From assembly GCA_020650975.1 (NCBI GenBank), contig JAIPMN010139725.1, positions 1-20,132 of the forward strand: 20,132 nucleotides of DNA, given 5' to 3'. The stretch comes from Apostichopus californicus (taxonomy: Eukaryota; Echinodermata; Holothuroidea; Aspidochirotida; Stichopodidae). Positions within the stretch are counted from its first letter, which is position 1. Each line of letters starts with the position of its first letter. The position numbers were made by a program, and so were the translations under genes. The notes beneath the pieces are model-generated. The model had not been told where the DNA came from, searched no databases, and was given only the letters and a program-made list of their open reading frames with translations. Below, piece after piece: positions 1 to 8,737 of the stretch.

Positions 1-108
1 GGAATGGTTGAATTTTATCCGGGAATGGATAAAACTTATCCTGAAAAGGATGAAACTATTTTTATCAGGAATCCGGGTCACAAAAGTGACCCGGAAAAAT
101 TAAGAGTG
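1..108. other. Non-array left edge with nested hairpins
   Basis: This stretch does not match the tandem units that follow; similarity to the array begins at about 109, where the sequence joins the middle of a class C unit (compare 17343 onward). It contains three short inverted repeats in a row: TTATCC/GGATAA around 17-34, ATCC/GGAT around 39-52, and a perfect 10-bp stem TCCGGGTCAC/GTGACCCGGA with an AAAA loop at 72-95. It probably is the end of another inserted element, or the array's flank. It is open in one plus frame, but the hairpins explain that as well as coding would. I recognise no family. Confidence 0.5.
72..95. repeat. Perfect 10-bp hairpin with 4-nt loop
   Basis: TCCGGGTCAC (72-81), loop AAAA (82-85), GTGACCCGGA (86-95). 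It is GC-rich inside an AT-rich context, so the stem should be stable. Its position 13 bp from the array junction suggests a terminal structure of an inserted element. Confidence 0.8.
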
Positions 109-1593
109 TGGTTTATCGATGTCGTTAAAATTACAATATTTCATTCAAATTGTGTAAATTGGAAAGAATTAATAAGAATTGATGGTTTCTTTGAAAGGGG
201 AGTACATAATGACACGTATCTACAAATTTTATTCAAGAAAGAGACTTACCACCTGCAAAGAAACGAATAAATAGAAAGTAGAATAAAACAAATCGTTATA
301 TAAAAGAGAAAAACACAAACACAGTGACTTGAAAATGTAAGTTTATTATAACTTAAACAACTAATTTTCCTAAGCTTCCCTATTTTGACCCAAAACCTGG
401 TTCACTTATGCCATGTATATGTTAATATTACAGCTAAAATTTATTTCTAAACAATTGTTTTACCTTGATTGACATTTTAATTAAAGTAAACCATAAACAT
501 GGTATTGTATTTAATTATGCATTCTTAATGTTGTGAAAATTGACACATTTCATTTAAAAATGAGAAGGAATTGACTTCCCTTGGTGCCTTCTTTGAAAAT
601 GCTACAAATGTTTATCATGATAAGGTCTTACCTTTTCCAAAGAAACGAATAGATAGAAAGAAGAAAGAACAAATCATCATATCACAGTGAAAACACTGGA
701 AACACAAACACATTGAATGTGAGTTAATTACAGCTGTACCAACTAACTTTCCGTAGCTTTTCCAGTTTTTCGCTCATCACTTCATTCGATCATACCATTA
801 ATTGTTAAATATTGTAGTTACAAGTTCATTCTAGGAGAATCGTTCTATCTTCATTGACATTGCAAGTCCTATAATCGACTAACATGTTAATGACTTATTT
901 GTGAGTCATCAATGTTGTGTAAAATATGAAGAATTAACAGGAGTTGGTGGTTTCTTTGAAATGGAAGTAGATAATGACACGTATCTACAAACGTTAATCA
1001 TCCAGAAAACTTACCGTCTGCCAAAAAAAAGACAGATATATAGAAAAAGAAATTAACATATTATCACATAATAGACAAAAATCAGTAAAAACAGTGACTT
1101 CAAATTGCAATTATTTTTTATAATTAAATCAAACAGTTTTGTTAAGCTTTTCGACTGTGGTGGCTCATCACCTCATTAGCTCATATCATTGATGGTTAAA
1201 CATTAAAGTTACAGATTTATTTCAGAACAATCGATCTATCTTCTTTTATATTGCCAATCATATAATCAGCAATCATGTTATTAAACTTGTATTACATTGT
1301 GCGTTACCAATGTTGGGCAAATTATAAAATTTCATTCAAATTGTGTAGATTATAAAGAATTAACAAGTATAGGTGGTTTCTTTGAAAGGGGAGTAGATAA
1401 TGACACGTATCTACAAATTGTTTTCAAGATAGAGACTTACCACCTGCAAAGAAACGAATAGATAGAAAGCAGAAAAAACAAATCATCATATCACAGTGAA
1501 AACGCTGGAAACACAAACACAGCCTGAATGTGAGTTTATTACAGCTGAACCAACTAACTTTCCTTAGCTATTCCGTTTTACGCTTATCACCTC
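109..1593 (+). repeat. Tandem array, left segment (units C-E-A-B-A)
   Basis: Units start near 322, 711, 1092 and 1521, taking the point after the conserved AAACACAAACAC as boundary. The first (109-321) is the right part of a class C unit, then E (322-710), A (711-1091), B with an A-like right part (1092-1520), and the first 73 bp of an A unit, which stops where the LTR element begins. The same order C-E-A-B recurs at about 9786-11089 with visibly high identity; for example, E-specific sequence around 390-410 is found again at 10045-10065. This left segment is therefore a copy of that region. No host gene is seen here. Confidence 0.85.
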
Positions 1594-2287
1594 TGTTACG
1601 TGACCGTTCTCATACTTAATGTGGAGAACAAATCACGTGACATAAAAAGGAGAACACAAGGATGAAAGTAAGTTTAGAGCATTTAATAAGCTATTTACAT
1701 GGCAGAACAAAGAATAAATATGAACATAATACATAACTACAGTTTCTTAATTCATTTAACGTCTTACTGGACATGGGAGAGCCGAGGGGAGAGTTTCTGA
1801 CTTTCGCCGAATTGGAGTTACCTTAGTGTGGCTAGGTGGACAGTATCCAGGTTTGCTATAGAAGGGTTGAAGTAGTACGGCTGGATGTAGAGATAGTTCA
1901 GGTAGAGCGACAAGAATCCATTAGAGAAGGTAGTAGGTTGGAGTTCCGACAATGGAGAAGTATAGAGTTAAATTTGTACTGTGTTTAATACGGGCACAGT
2001 AATCAAAGCCAGGGAACCGTCAGAGGTGTGGAGACAACCTCTTAACGGAACGAACAGATAAAACGGAGAGGGCGCTCAATCGGGCGTCTGCGGCTTTTAT
2101 ACCAAGTGTAAAGGAATGTTCCAGTTAGCTATGAATATTCATGAAGTCTGCAGAAACACTTTGTTGGCGAGTTCCAGTTATGTAGAATGCGTGAGCGCAT
2201 TTGGGATTGTATAACAATTGGAAGACTCGGAGAAATGATAGCATATATTACGTAAGAAGGGCAGATGAATAAGTTGGTTACATAACA
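1594..2287 (-). repeat. 3' LTR of the fossil LTR element
   Basis: This 694-bp direct repeat pairs with 7735-8425. Its edges are TGTTACGTGACC on the left and GGTTACATAACA on the right, which form an imperfect inverted repeat (10 of 12) with the canonical TG...CA ends. It is bounded inside the element by a polypurine tract, which makes it the 3' copy for the minus-strand element. Confidence 0.95.
2094..2101 (-). promoter_or_regulatory. TATA box in 3' LTR
   Basis: On the minus strand it reads TATAAAAG in the context GGTATAAAAGCCGCAG, a strong core-promoter motif. The same element lies in the other LTR at 8234-8241. In this copy it would direct transcription outward into the left part of the array, on the minus strand. 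Confidence 0.65.
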
Positions 2288-2298
2288 CTCTCCCTCCT
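2288..2298 (-). other. Polypurine tract next to 3' LTR
   Basis: The minus strand reads AGGAGGGAGAG directly before the LTR's TGTTA. Such a tract primes plus-strand DNA synthesis in LTR elements. Its position fixes the element's orientation and the inner LTR edge. Confidence 0.85.
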
Positions 2299-2339
2299 GA
2301 GGATAGGTTTGGTCCATAGATCAAAGCTATAATACATAT

Positions 2340-2885
2340 GACGATCCTTTCTTATACATTGAAGGAGATAAATATTCGATACATGTTATGCTCTTGATAA
2401 TACATCTGGAATAAAACTTTCTTTTCCTTTAATGTGCCTAATACATAAATTATATTGTTGCAAAAATAAACTCCATCGAATCAATCTTTGATTTTTGTTT
2501 CTCATCTTTTGCAAAAAGTTAAAGGATTATGATCTGTCAGCAAAATAATTGGGAATGAAGTAGTGCCTAAGTATACATCAATATGTTGAAGTCCTAATAA
2601 CAAGGATAACGTTTTCTTATCAATAGTGGAATAATTCTTTTGATGTAAATTGAACTTTTTAGAAAAATAACACACCAGGTGATCGACACCGTGATCATCA
2701 ACTTGTAAGAGAACAGCGCTACACCATTATCACTCGCGTCTGTTGCTAACGTAAACTGCATGGAAAAAATGGAGCTCTTAAAACAGGGGAACTCAATAAG
2801 ATTGCCTTGATTTTATCAAAAGCATTCTGACACCTCTCTGTCCAAACAAATGTTGTGCTCCTATACTCAATAAATTCCTATAGTA
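2340..2885 (-). pseudogene. RNase H region of fossil pol
   Basis: Translated minus-strand pieces resemble the RNase H and connection part of Ty3/Gypsy-type pol. A FVWTERCQNAFDKIK segment is visible near 2850-2810, the usual start of this domain, and a TDHNPL-type motif near 2530. It follows directly after reverse transcriptase and ends shortly before the polypurine tract, so pol ends here with no integrase downstream. It is part of a broken fossil element. Confidence 0.75.
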
Positions 2886-2889
2886 CCAA

Positions 2890-3806
2890 GCCATACCTAA
2901 AAAATCGCATTAATTGCTTTCGTGGTTGGGACTGGATATTTATCAATAGCCTCAACCTTGGCCTTGACGGGTTTTACTTCCCCTTGACCAACCTCGTGAC
3001 CTAGAAAAATCACATTGGCATGTACAATCTCCCTTTCAATAAGATTTACAGTAAGATTTGCCTCAGTTAACTTCTCAAAAAGTGATCTGATACGAGTTAC
3101 ATGATCATACCATGAGTTGCTATACACAATAATGTCATCAATATAAACTTCACAATTTTCTTTATGTTGAAATATCGGGTGTAACGAATGCAGACACTCT
3201 CTTAGCTCGATCAGTGAGTGGTATTTCCCAGTACCCTTTTAGCAAGTCAAACTTGGTTACGAACCGTGCATTATCAATTCTATCAATACAATCATCCACC
3301 CTAGGGATGGGGTATGAATCGGTCCGTGTAACGGTGTTTACTTTCCGATAATCGGTACAAAATCTAAAACTTCCGTCTGGTTTGGAAACCAAAATACATG
3401 GGGAAGGCCACTCACTGTCGCTTGGTTCAATAATATCATGATTCAACTTATACTGAATTTCATCACGCAGATGCTTTGATTCTACAGGATTCATTCTATA
3501 TGGGTGTTGCTAAATCGAATTTGCATCCACCACATCAACATCGTGATACTCTCGATTAGTCCTGGTCGGACTATCTGAAAATAGATGTGAATAATCTCGC
3601 AATAATGAACCGATTTGCTCTTGTTGAACAATTGACAAATAACCTAACTTCTCATCAAGGTTTGACATTACATCAGAATTTTGCAATTTAATACACATTT
3701 CTGGAACATTTTGACCCTCGACCTCTTCTACTTCAGAAGTAACAATTGATGACGTAATCTTGAAACTATTTTCCTTAGAGTTTCTCTCGTGATATTCCTT
3801 AAGCAT
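2890..3806 (-). pseudogene. Reverse transcriptase region of fossil pol
   Basis: This is the clearest coding relic of the element. Typical Ty3/Gypsy-type reverse transcriptase motifs are visible: WPSPCILVSKPDGSFRFCTD, then the YPIPRVDDCIDRI segment, FDLLKGYWEIPLT, the catalytic YIDD (about 3150-3138), and the C-terminal FLGHEVGQGEV stretch. The first ~300 bases of the region (3806-3510) resemble the linker that precedes the polymerase in Gmr1-like elements. It lies downstream of integrase, unlike ordinary Ty3/Gypsy. It is part of a broken fossil element. Confidence 0.9.
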
Positions 3807-3818
3807 ATTAATATGACA

Positions 3819-5110
3819 CTATCTCTTGGATTTACGTCTGTCCGGAGTCAAAACAATGTAATCAGTGTCACTAACTTTTTTGTGAATAACATAAGGGCCA
3901 AAATATCGAGCATGCAATGGTGAATTAGGAACTGGCAAAAACACTAACACCTTGTCCCCAGGTGAAAATGATCTATCTACCGCACGTTTGTGATACCTAA
4001 GTTCCATCCTACTTTGAGTACTCTTAAGGTTTTCTCTGACAATCTCACATGCACGGTGAAGACTGTACTTACAGACATAATCAAAAATATTCAGGTCTTC
4101 CGTCTCGCACATCCACTTTTCTTTTAACATTTTTAGCCGGACCACGAACTCTGTGACCAAACACAAGCTCGAACGGGCTAAACCCTAATGACTCTTGAAT
4201 TGACTCTCGGGCAGCAAACATTAAGAAATGAACACTATCATCCCGATCTTTTACATTTTCAAAGCAATATGTCCTAATCATACTTTTCAATGTTTGGTGG
4301 AATCTTTCCAACGCACCTTGGCTTTGTAGATGATAAGCGCTGGATGTAACTTGTCTAATATTCAAATGATACATTTGCTTGTTGGAAAACTCTGGACATA
4401 AAATGTGAACCCTGATCGGATTAAACAGACTTTGGTAAACCAACCAAAGTAAAGAATTTAATCAAAACCTAACACACGGTCTTAGCCTTAATATCCCTAA
4501 CAGGAATAGCCTTGGGGAATCTTGTCGATGCGCACATATACTGGTTACCAGATTTAGTTTTCGGTAGAGGACCGAGGCAATCTATGATCACCCTACTAAA
4601 AGGCTCTTCAAAAGCGGGAATTGGTTTAGGTGGTGCTGGTGGGATCGTTTGATTCGGTTTACCCACTAGTTGACATGTATGGCAGGCTCTACAGATATAA
4701 GAAACATCTTTCTTAAGATTTGGCCAAAAGAAGGGATTCAAATACGATGGTATGTTTTGTTAACGCCAAGATGACCAGAAAAGGGCGTCTCATGTGCCAA
4801 ACTTAATACATCAGACCTATAGATTTCAGGAACGACCACTTGGTGATAAACTCGCCACTCATCAAAGGCGGATACATCTGGTGGTCTCCACTTTCTCATT
4901 AATATACCCCTTTTAAGGTAAAGACAAACCGGGACGTTTTCTGCTTCGTCCTCGGTGATTGCCTTGTCGCACAGCAAGGATAGTTCAGGATCTTTTTCCT
5001 GCTCTAGTAAGAGTTGTTCTCTTGACAGGGAATCAGAAGGGAACTCCTCAAAAGGAACAGAATGTTCTGGGTTCGCACCGTTTGGTATCGAACTTAGAAG
5101 ACCCACAGGA
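3819..5110 (-). pseudogene. Integrase region of fossil pol
   Basis: The pieces cover all integrase modules in order. The N-terminal zinc-binding HHCC region has H residues in LAHETPFSGHLGVNKTYH and the C pair in CRACHTC. The start of the catalytic core is seen in FSRVIIDCLGPLPKTKSG. The distal core near 4360-4270 has a QGALERFHQTLK motif that contains the catalytic Glu. At the C end is a GPY/F-type module (RYFGPYVIHKK). It lies between protease and reverse transcriptase, the order that points to Gmr1-like elements. It is part of a broken fossil element. Confidence 0.9.
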
Positions 5111-5399
5111 GGGTCGGGATCATTTTACTGGTGACCCATAAAGGTATCAGCCAAATTAAATTCCGTTTGGGAATTCTGGAAAGCCTCTTTTGGAGGACAT
5201 TTCTTAGGAGACTCCCTATGTTTGAATTTAGTCTCGTATGAAAGGGAAGAATGATCCGGATTTGAAACTTCTTGAAGTTTTTGAGACATAGCGCGAGTCA
5301 CAGCACATGCAGGGAAGAGATTAGGAATTTATTTTGTAACTGCTCTGTGTTATCACAAGTGCTCGGCTTGTCATTGGCAATTGGATTAACCATTGCCCT

Positions 5400-5670
5400 G
5401 TCACCTGCCAAATCATTGCCTAAGAGAAACTGCACCCCTTTTGCAGGAGGATAAGGATTTAACACCCACCATAAACATACCCGATACAATGTTTGATTGA
5501 AGATAGTTGTTATGAACTGGCACAGGAATAGAAATACACCCAACCCCCTGTAGCAATACATCTTCGCCAGCTGATGTTTGTTCAGACAGTGGCAATATGC
5601 CTTCCAATAGCAGAGATTGATCAGCGCCCGTGTCCCGTAATACCCTAATTTTCACGGGCGGGAGATCCTC
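5400..5670 (-). pseudogene. Aspartic protease region of fossil pol
   Basis: A retropepsin-like segment is recognisable from the catalytic DTGAD motif (about 5634-5620) preceded by the hydrophobic VKIRVLR strand. A hydrophobic strand about 50-60 residues later and an LLGNDLAGDR-type segment downstream are common in Gmr1-like polyproteins. It follows gag directly with no separate start, as is usual for this family. From 5400 to 5110 the minus strand holds a low-conservation linker before integrase. It is part of a broken fossil element. Confidence 0.8.
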
Positions 5671-5779
5671 GTTAAGAAATACCAAACCTTCAGAGACAAA
5701 TGGTAATAACTCGTATTGGATTTCATCAGTATGCCTAGTATTTTTGTCCGTTTTTACAGGTGTTACAAGCTTATGGGGT

Positions 5780-6923
5780 GATCTATCTACAATTGCTGAT
5801 GCATTTAGTGACATTTCCCTCTCTCGTTCTCTCTTTCTAGCCAATTTGAAACAATTTGCCATTAGATGACCTTTAATGCGACAATAACCACAAACAGGTA
5901 CACCAGGGTCAACTTTGTTAGAGCTGACATAGTCGTCTTTACTGCGACTTGGGTATGATTGCCGTTCGTTACCAGAATTATACGCCTGGGAAGGATTACT
6001 AGCCTTAACATAATTGAGATGCGACTTATTAGTTACATTTCTAAAATATTGGTGAGTGAGGGTATAATCGTCTGCCATTACAGCAGCTTTTGATAAAGAA
6101 TCAACTTGGCGCTCATCAAGGTGGACTCTAATTTTGTTACTGAGACAGTTTTTGAACATTTCAACCAGCATAAGTTGTCTCAGTTACTTGAATTCCTGAA
6201 CCTCCTTAGAAGAACACCAGTGATAAAAATGATTTTCTTTCACCCGAGCAAATTCAACATAAGTTTGATTTGGTTGTTTATTGTAATTTTGAAACTTTTG
6301 CCTATACGCTTCAGGTACAAGTTCATATGCATTAAGTAATGCTGTTTTTACAATATCATAATCAAGGCTATCTGCCAGAGATAATGCAGGATCAATTTCT
6401 TGTGCCTTCCAAACAAAAGACCTTTGAATCAACAGTACCCATTTATCTTTTTGCCATAATAACGAATGCGCTAATTTCTCAAAATGGCAAAAGAAATTGT
6501 ATACATCAACATCTTTAATCTTTGGAATTAGAGACAAATATTTACTGATGTGTTAACCAGAAACTAGGAAAATTTGTGAGCCAGGGTTTGTAGCCGATGA
6601 TTTTAATTCTAATTCTTTCAATTTGATTTCTTTCTCAATTTCCATCAATTTAAGCTCTTTTTGGCGCTTGTAGCTCTAATTTTCTCAACTCTAACGTGCT
6701 TGCACCCTCACTGAAGCTCACATAGGACAACTCCCCAAGTTCCTAATTCATTTTCATCAACCTAATGTTCTGCTACTAACTTCTTAATTTCATCCTTTCT
6801 CATGTTCGTTTTGAAGTCAACCTGATAATATTTCGCAATCTGAATTATGTCAGATTTCTTAAGGGAATTAAGCTCATCAATAGATGGCGAATCGATAAAC
6901 TGTTTCAAATCAAAAGACATCAT
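5780..6923 (-). pseudogene. Gag region of fossil LTR element
   Basis: The likely start is the ATG ATG pair at 6923, giving MMSFDLKQFIDSPSIDELNS, a SAP-like N-terminus that precedes the capsid in this family. A charged, Lys/Glu-rich stretch follows (about 6760-6600). Next comes a SCAN-like capsid region with the LADSLDYDIVKTALLNAYEL and AYRQKFQNY segments (6400-6270) and a DSLSKAAVMADDYTLTHQ segment (6100-6045). A CCHC zinc knuckle, CGYCRIKGHLMANC (C-x2-C-x4-H-x4-C, about 5892-5851), closes it. Gag packages the element RNA. The SCAN-like capsid supports the Gmr1 assignment. It is part of a broken fossil element. Confidence 0.88.
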
Positions 6924-6957
6924 GAATATCTGAATTAAGGAAGTTCGTCTAATTCGA

Positions 6958-6975
6958 ATTCCCAGACAGCCCCCA
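6958..6975 (-). other. Primer binding site, tRNA-Pro-like
   Basis: The minus strand reads TGGGGGCTGTCTGGGAAT. It resembles the proline-tRNA primer site of several retroviruses (TGGGGGCTCGTCCGGGAT), differing by a small gap and two bases. With the nested insert removed, it would lie 5 nt from the LTR's TAACA end. The primer identity is inferred from this resemblance only. Confidence 0.6.
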
Positions 6976-6983
6976 AATTATGT
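6976..6983. repeat. 8-bp target duplication, left copy
   Basis: AATTATGT here and at 7730-7737 are identical and flank the foldback-like element. The right copy includes the first three bases of the LTR, so the insertion hit the LTR/primer-site junction. Confidence 0.85.
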
Positions 6984-7083
6984 GGAAGCTGGCCACTTTG
7001 CCCAACAACCATTTCGCCCAACTGCCATTTCGCCCAACCTTACCATTTCGCCCAACCAGCCTGGTCATTTCGCCCAACCTTGA
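6984..7083 (+). repeat. Left arm of foldback-like element (5 subrepeats)
   Basis: Tandem ATTTCGCCCAAC motifs have irregular spacers (AACC, TGCC, CTTACC, CAGCCTGGTC). The arm is complementary to the longer right arm, so the single strand would fold into a stem of 100 bp or more with slipped registers. Confidence 0.8.
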
Positions 7084-7580
7084 TTGAATATTATACTTCA
7101 ATAAGGAAACGTTCGGGAATTGTTAACGTTACGGGATACGAACCGATTATTAATTGAGGATGGATCAGTGTTTTAGGGGTTAGGTTTGATAGGTTATAGG
7201 AAACGTTCGATCTTCGGTACTTCGATCTGTGGGAGGAGTACTCTGAAGGGAGGCGGTCGACATCCAGTCTTCTGAGAGCGTGCTCTTTCCTGAACGGATC
7301 AACGATGTGAGGCAACACAGCTCCTCAACCATGCTCTAGAAAGACAACTATACAGTTCCTCAAACATGCAAACGGCTCATTGCCTTCCATTGTATGCGTA
7401 ACCGCTTAAAGTAGTGTAATCCTCCAATTATACCCGAAATAACTGCTCAGAATCCGATCGATATCGAAGGGACATAACTTTATTTACCTACCACGAAGTA
7501 ATATAACCCAAAATAAATCAAATTGAACTAGTGAAATATAAAAAGTAATATTATTCTGACTGAATATGAGTAAAAACATG

Positions 7581-7729
7581 GTTTGGCGAAAAGACCAACA
7601 AGGTTGGGCGAAATGACCATGCTGGTTGGGCGAAATGACCAGGCTGGTTGGGCGAAATGACCAGGCTGGTTGGGAAAAATGACCAGGCTCGTTGGGCGGA
7701 ATGGTTGTTGGGCGAAGTGACCAGAAAGC
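7581..7729 (-). repeat. Right arm of foldback-like element (7 subrepeats)
   Basis: Seven copies of a ~22-bp unit follow the pattern TTGGGCGAAATGACCAGGCTGG. The middle copies are nearly identical and the outermost ones more diverged, as expected if the inner copies expanded most recently. Confidence 0.8.
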
Positions 7730-7737
7730 AATTATGT
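7730..7737. repeat. 8-bp target duplication, right copy
   Basis: AATTATGT matches 6976-6983 and overlaps the first three bases (TGT) of the adjoining LTR. Confidence 0.85.
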
Positions 7738-8425
7738 TACGTGACCGTTCTCATACTTAATGTGGAGAACAGATCACGTGACACGAAAAGGAGAACACAA
7801 GGATGAAAGTACTTTAGAGCATTTAATAAGCTATTTACATGGCAGAACAAAGAATAAATATGAACATAATACATAACTACAGTTTCTTAATTCATTTTAA
7901 CGTCTTACTGGACCTGGGAGAGCCGAGGGGAGAGTTTCTGACTTTCGCCGAATTGGAGTTACCTTGTGTGGCTAGGCGGACAGTATCCAGGTTTGCTATA
8001 GAAGGGTTGAAGTAGTTCGGCTGGATATAGAGATAATTCAGGTAGAGTGACGAGAATCCATTAGAGAAGGTAGTAGGTTGGAGTTCCGACAATGGAGAAG
8101 TATAGAGTTAAATATATACTGTGTTTAATACGGGCACAGTAATCAAAGCCAGGGAACCATCATAGGTGTAGAGACAACCTCTTAACGGAACGTACGGATA
8201 AAACGGAGAGGGCGCTCAATCGGGCGTCTGCGGCTTTTATACCAAGTGTAAAGGAATGTTCCAGTAAGGTATGAATATTCATGAAGTCTGCAGAAACAAT
8301 TTGTTGGCGAGTTCCAATTATGTAGAATGCGTGAGCGCATCTGCGATCGATAACAATTGGAAGACTCGGAAAAATGATAGCATATGTTACGTTATATGGC
8401 AGATGAATAAGTTGGTTACATAACA
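7735..8425 (-). repeat. 5' LTR of the fossil LTR element
   Basis: This 691-bp copy is about 95% identical to 1594-2287 by eye (roughly 35 differences including small gaps). It has the same TGTTA...TAACA ends. On the minus strand it holds the promoter that would have transcribed the element toward lower coordinates. Confidence 0.95.
8234..8241 (-). promoter_or_regulatory. TATA box in 5' LTR
   Basis: TATAAAAG on the minus strand, in GGTATAAAAGCCGCAG. Transcription of the element would be expected to begin about 25-30 nt downstream, near 8205-8212, which would define the U3/R border. The motif is identical in both LTRs. Confidence 0.7.
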
Positions 8426-8737
8426 ACTCATTAGATCATACCACTTATGGTTAAACTTTGTAGTAACAAGTTTATTTCAGAAGATTCATTTAATCTTCAT
8501 TGATATTGCCAGTCATATAATCGATAAACATGTTTATGATCTAATTGTGCGTCATCAATGTTGTGTTAATTGTAAAGAATTAATAAGAATTGGTAGTTTC
8601 TTTGCAAGGGCAGCACATAATGACACTTATCTTCAAACGTTAATCAAGAAGAAGACTTACCACCTGCAAACAAACAAATTTATAAGAGAAAAGAAAAAAG
8701 CATAATATCACAGTGAAAAGACTGGAAAGACAAACAC
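8426..8737 (+). repeat. Tandem array: remainder of the interrupted class A unit
   Basis: This continues the A unit that begins at 1521. Together the two pieces (73 + 312 bp) make a unit of about 385 bp, the normal A length, which shows that the LTR element inserted into a pre-existing array. Confidence 0.85.

Larger units (their letters stand above)
6984..7729. mobile_element. Nonautonomous foldback-like DNA transposon nested in the LTR element
   Basis: The 746-bp insert has inverted ends made of short tandem subrepeats. The left arm (6984-7083) has five copies of a TTTCGCCCAAC-type motif. The right arm (7581-7729) has seven copies in the opposite direction, spaced about 22 bp (GGTTGGGCGAAATGACCAGG). 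The outer ~40 bp of the two arms align closely, sharing CGCCCAACAACCATT-type sequence. An 8-bp duplication AATTATGT flanks it. The interior (7084-7580) has no recognisable transposase, and its short frames look like chance. Eight-base duplications occur in hAT and some other superfamilies, but the ends (GGAAGC.../GCTTTC...) are not typical hAT ends, so I leave the family open. Confidence 0.82.
1594..8425 (-). mobile_element. Fossil Gmr1-like LTR retrotransposon (Ty3/Gypsy-related)
   Basis: A complete-length but decayed LTR element on the minus strand. Parts in its own direction are: 5' LTR (8425-7735), primer site (6975-6958, displaced by a nested insert), gag with SAP-like, SCAN-like capsid and CCHC knuckle regions, aspartic protease, integrase, reverse transcriptase, RNase H, polypurine tract, and 3' LTR (2287-1594). 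Both LTRs begin TGTTA and end TAACA. The flanks 1590-1593 (CCTC) and 8426-8429 (ACTC) look like a 4-bp target duplication with one later change, and removing the element restores a normal class A array unit. Integrase before reverse transcriptase is the diagnostic Gmr1 order. The coding region is broken in roughly ten places. LTR divergence of about 5% (counted by eye) suggests an insertion some millions of years old, depending on the host's rate. Confidence 0.93.

Noticed and set aside
55-95. Helitron 3' end (hairpin followed by CTGA and T on the minus strand)
   Set aside because: The hairpin-to-CTRR spacing is short, and the body would have to lie in the array, which shows no Helitron features.
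4-270. Plus-strand open frame of 88 codons at the left edge
   Set aside because: It crosses the junction between the hairpin-rich edge and the array, and its second half is the same repeat-derived frame as at 16301-16609.
5272-5869. Plus-strand open frames opposite the protease and gag region
   Set aside because: They are shadows of the minus-strand coding relics, with no domain of their own.
7091-7318. 75-codon minus frame inside the foldback-like element
   Set aside because: It has no recognisable domain, lies in a short nonautonomous element, and has no supporting features.
6984-7729. Assignment of the nested element to hAT on the strength of the 8-bp duplication
   Set aside because: The termini do not look like hAT ends and the duplication does not fit the usual hAT base preference, so the family is left open.
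7528-7731. Minus-strand frame with repeated GHFAQP-like peptides
   Set aside because: It is the translation of the tandem subrepeats in the foldback arm, not a gene.
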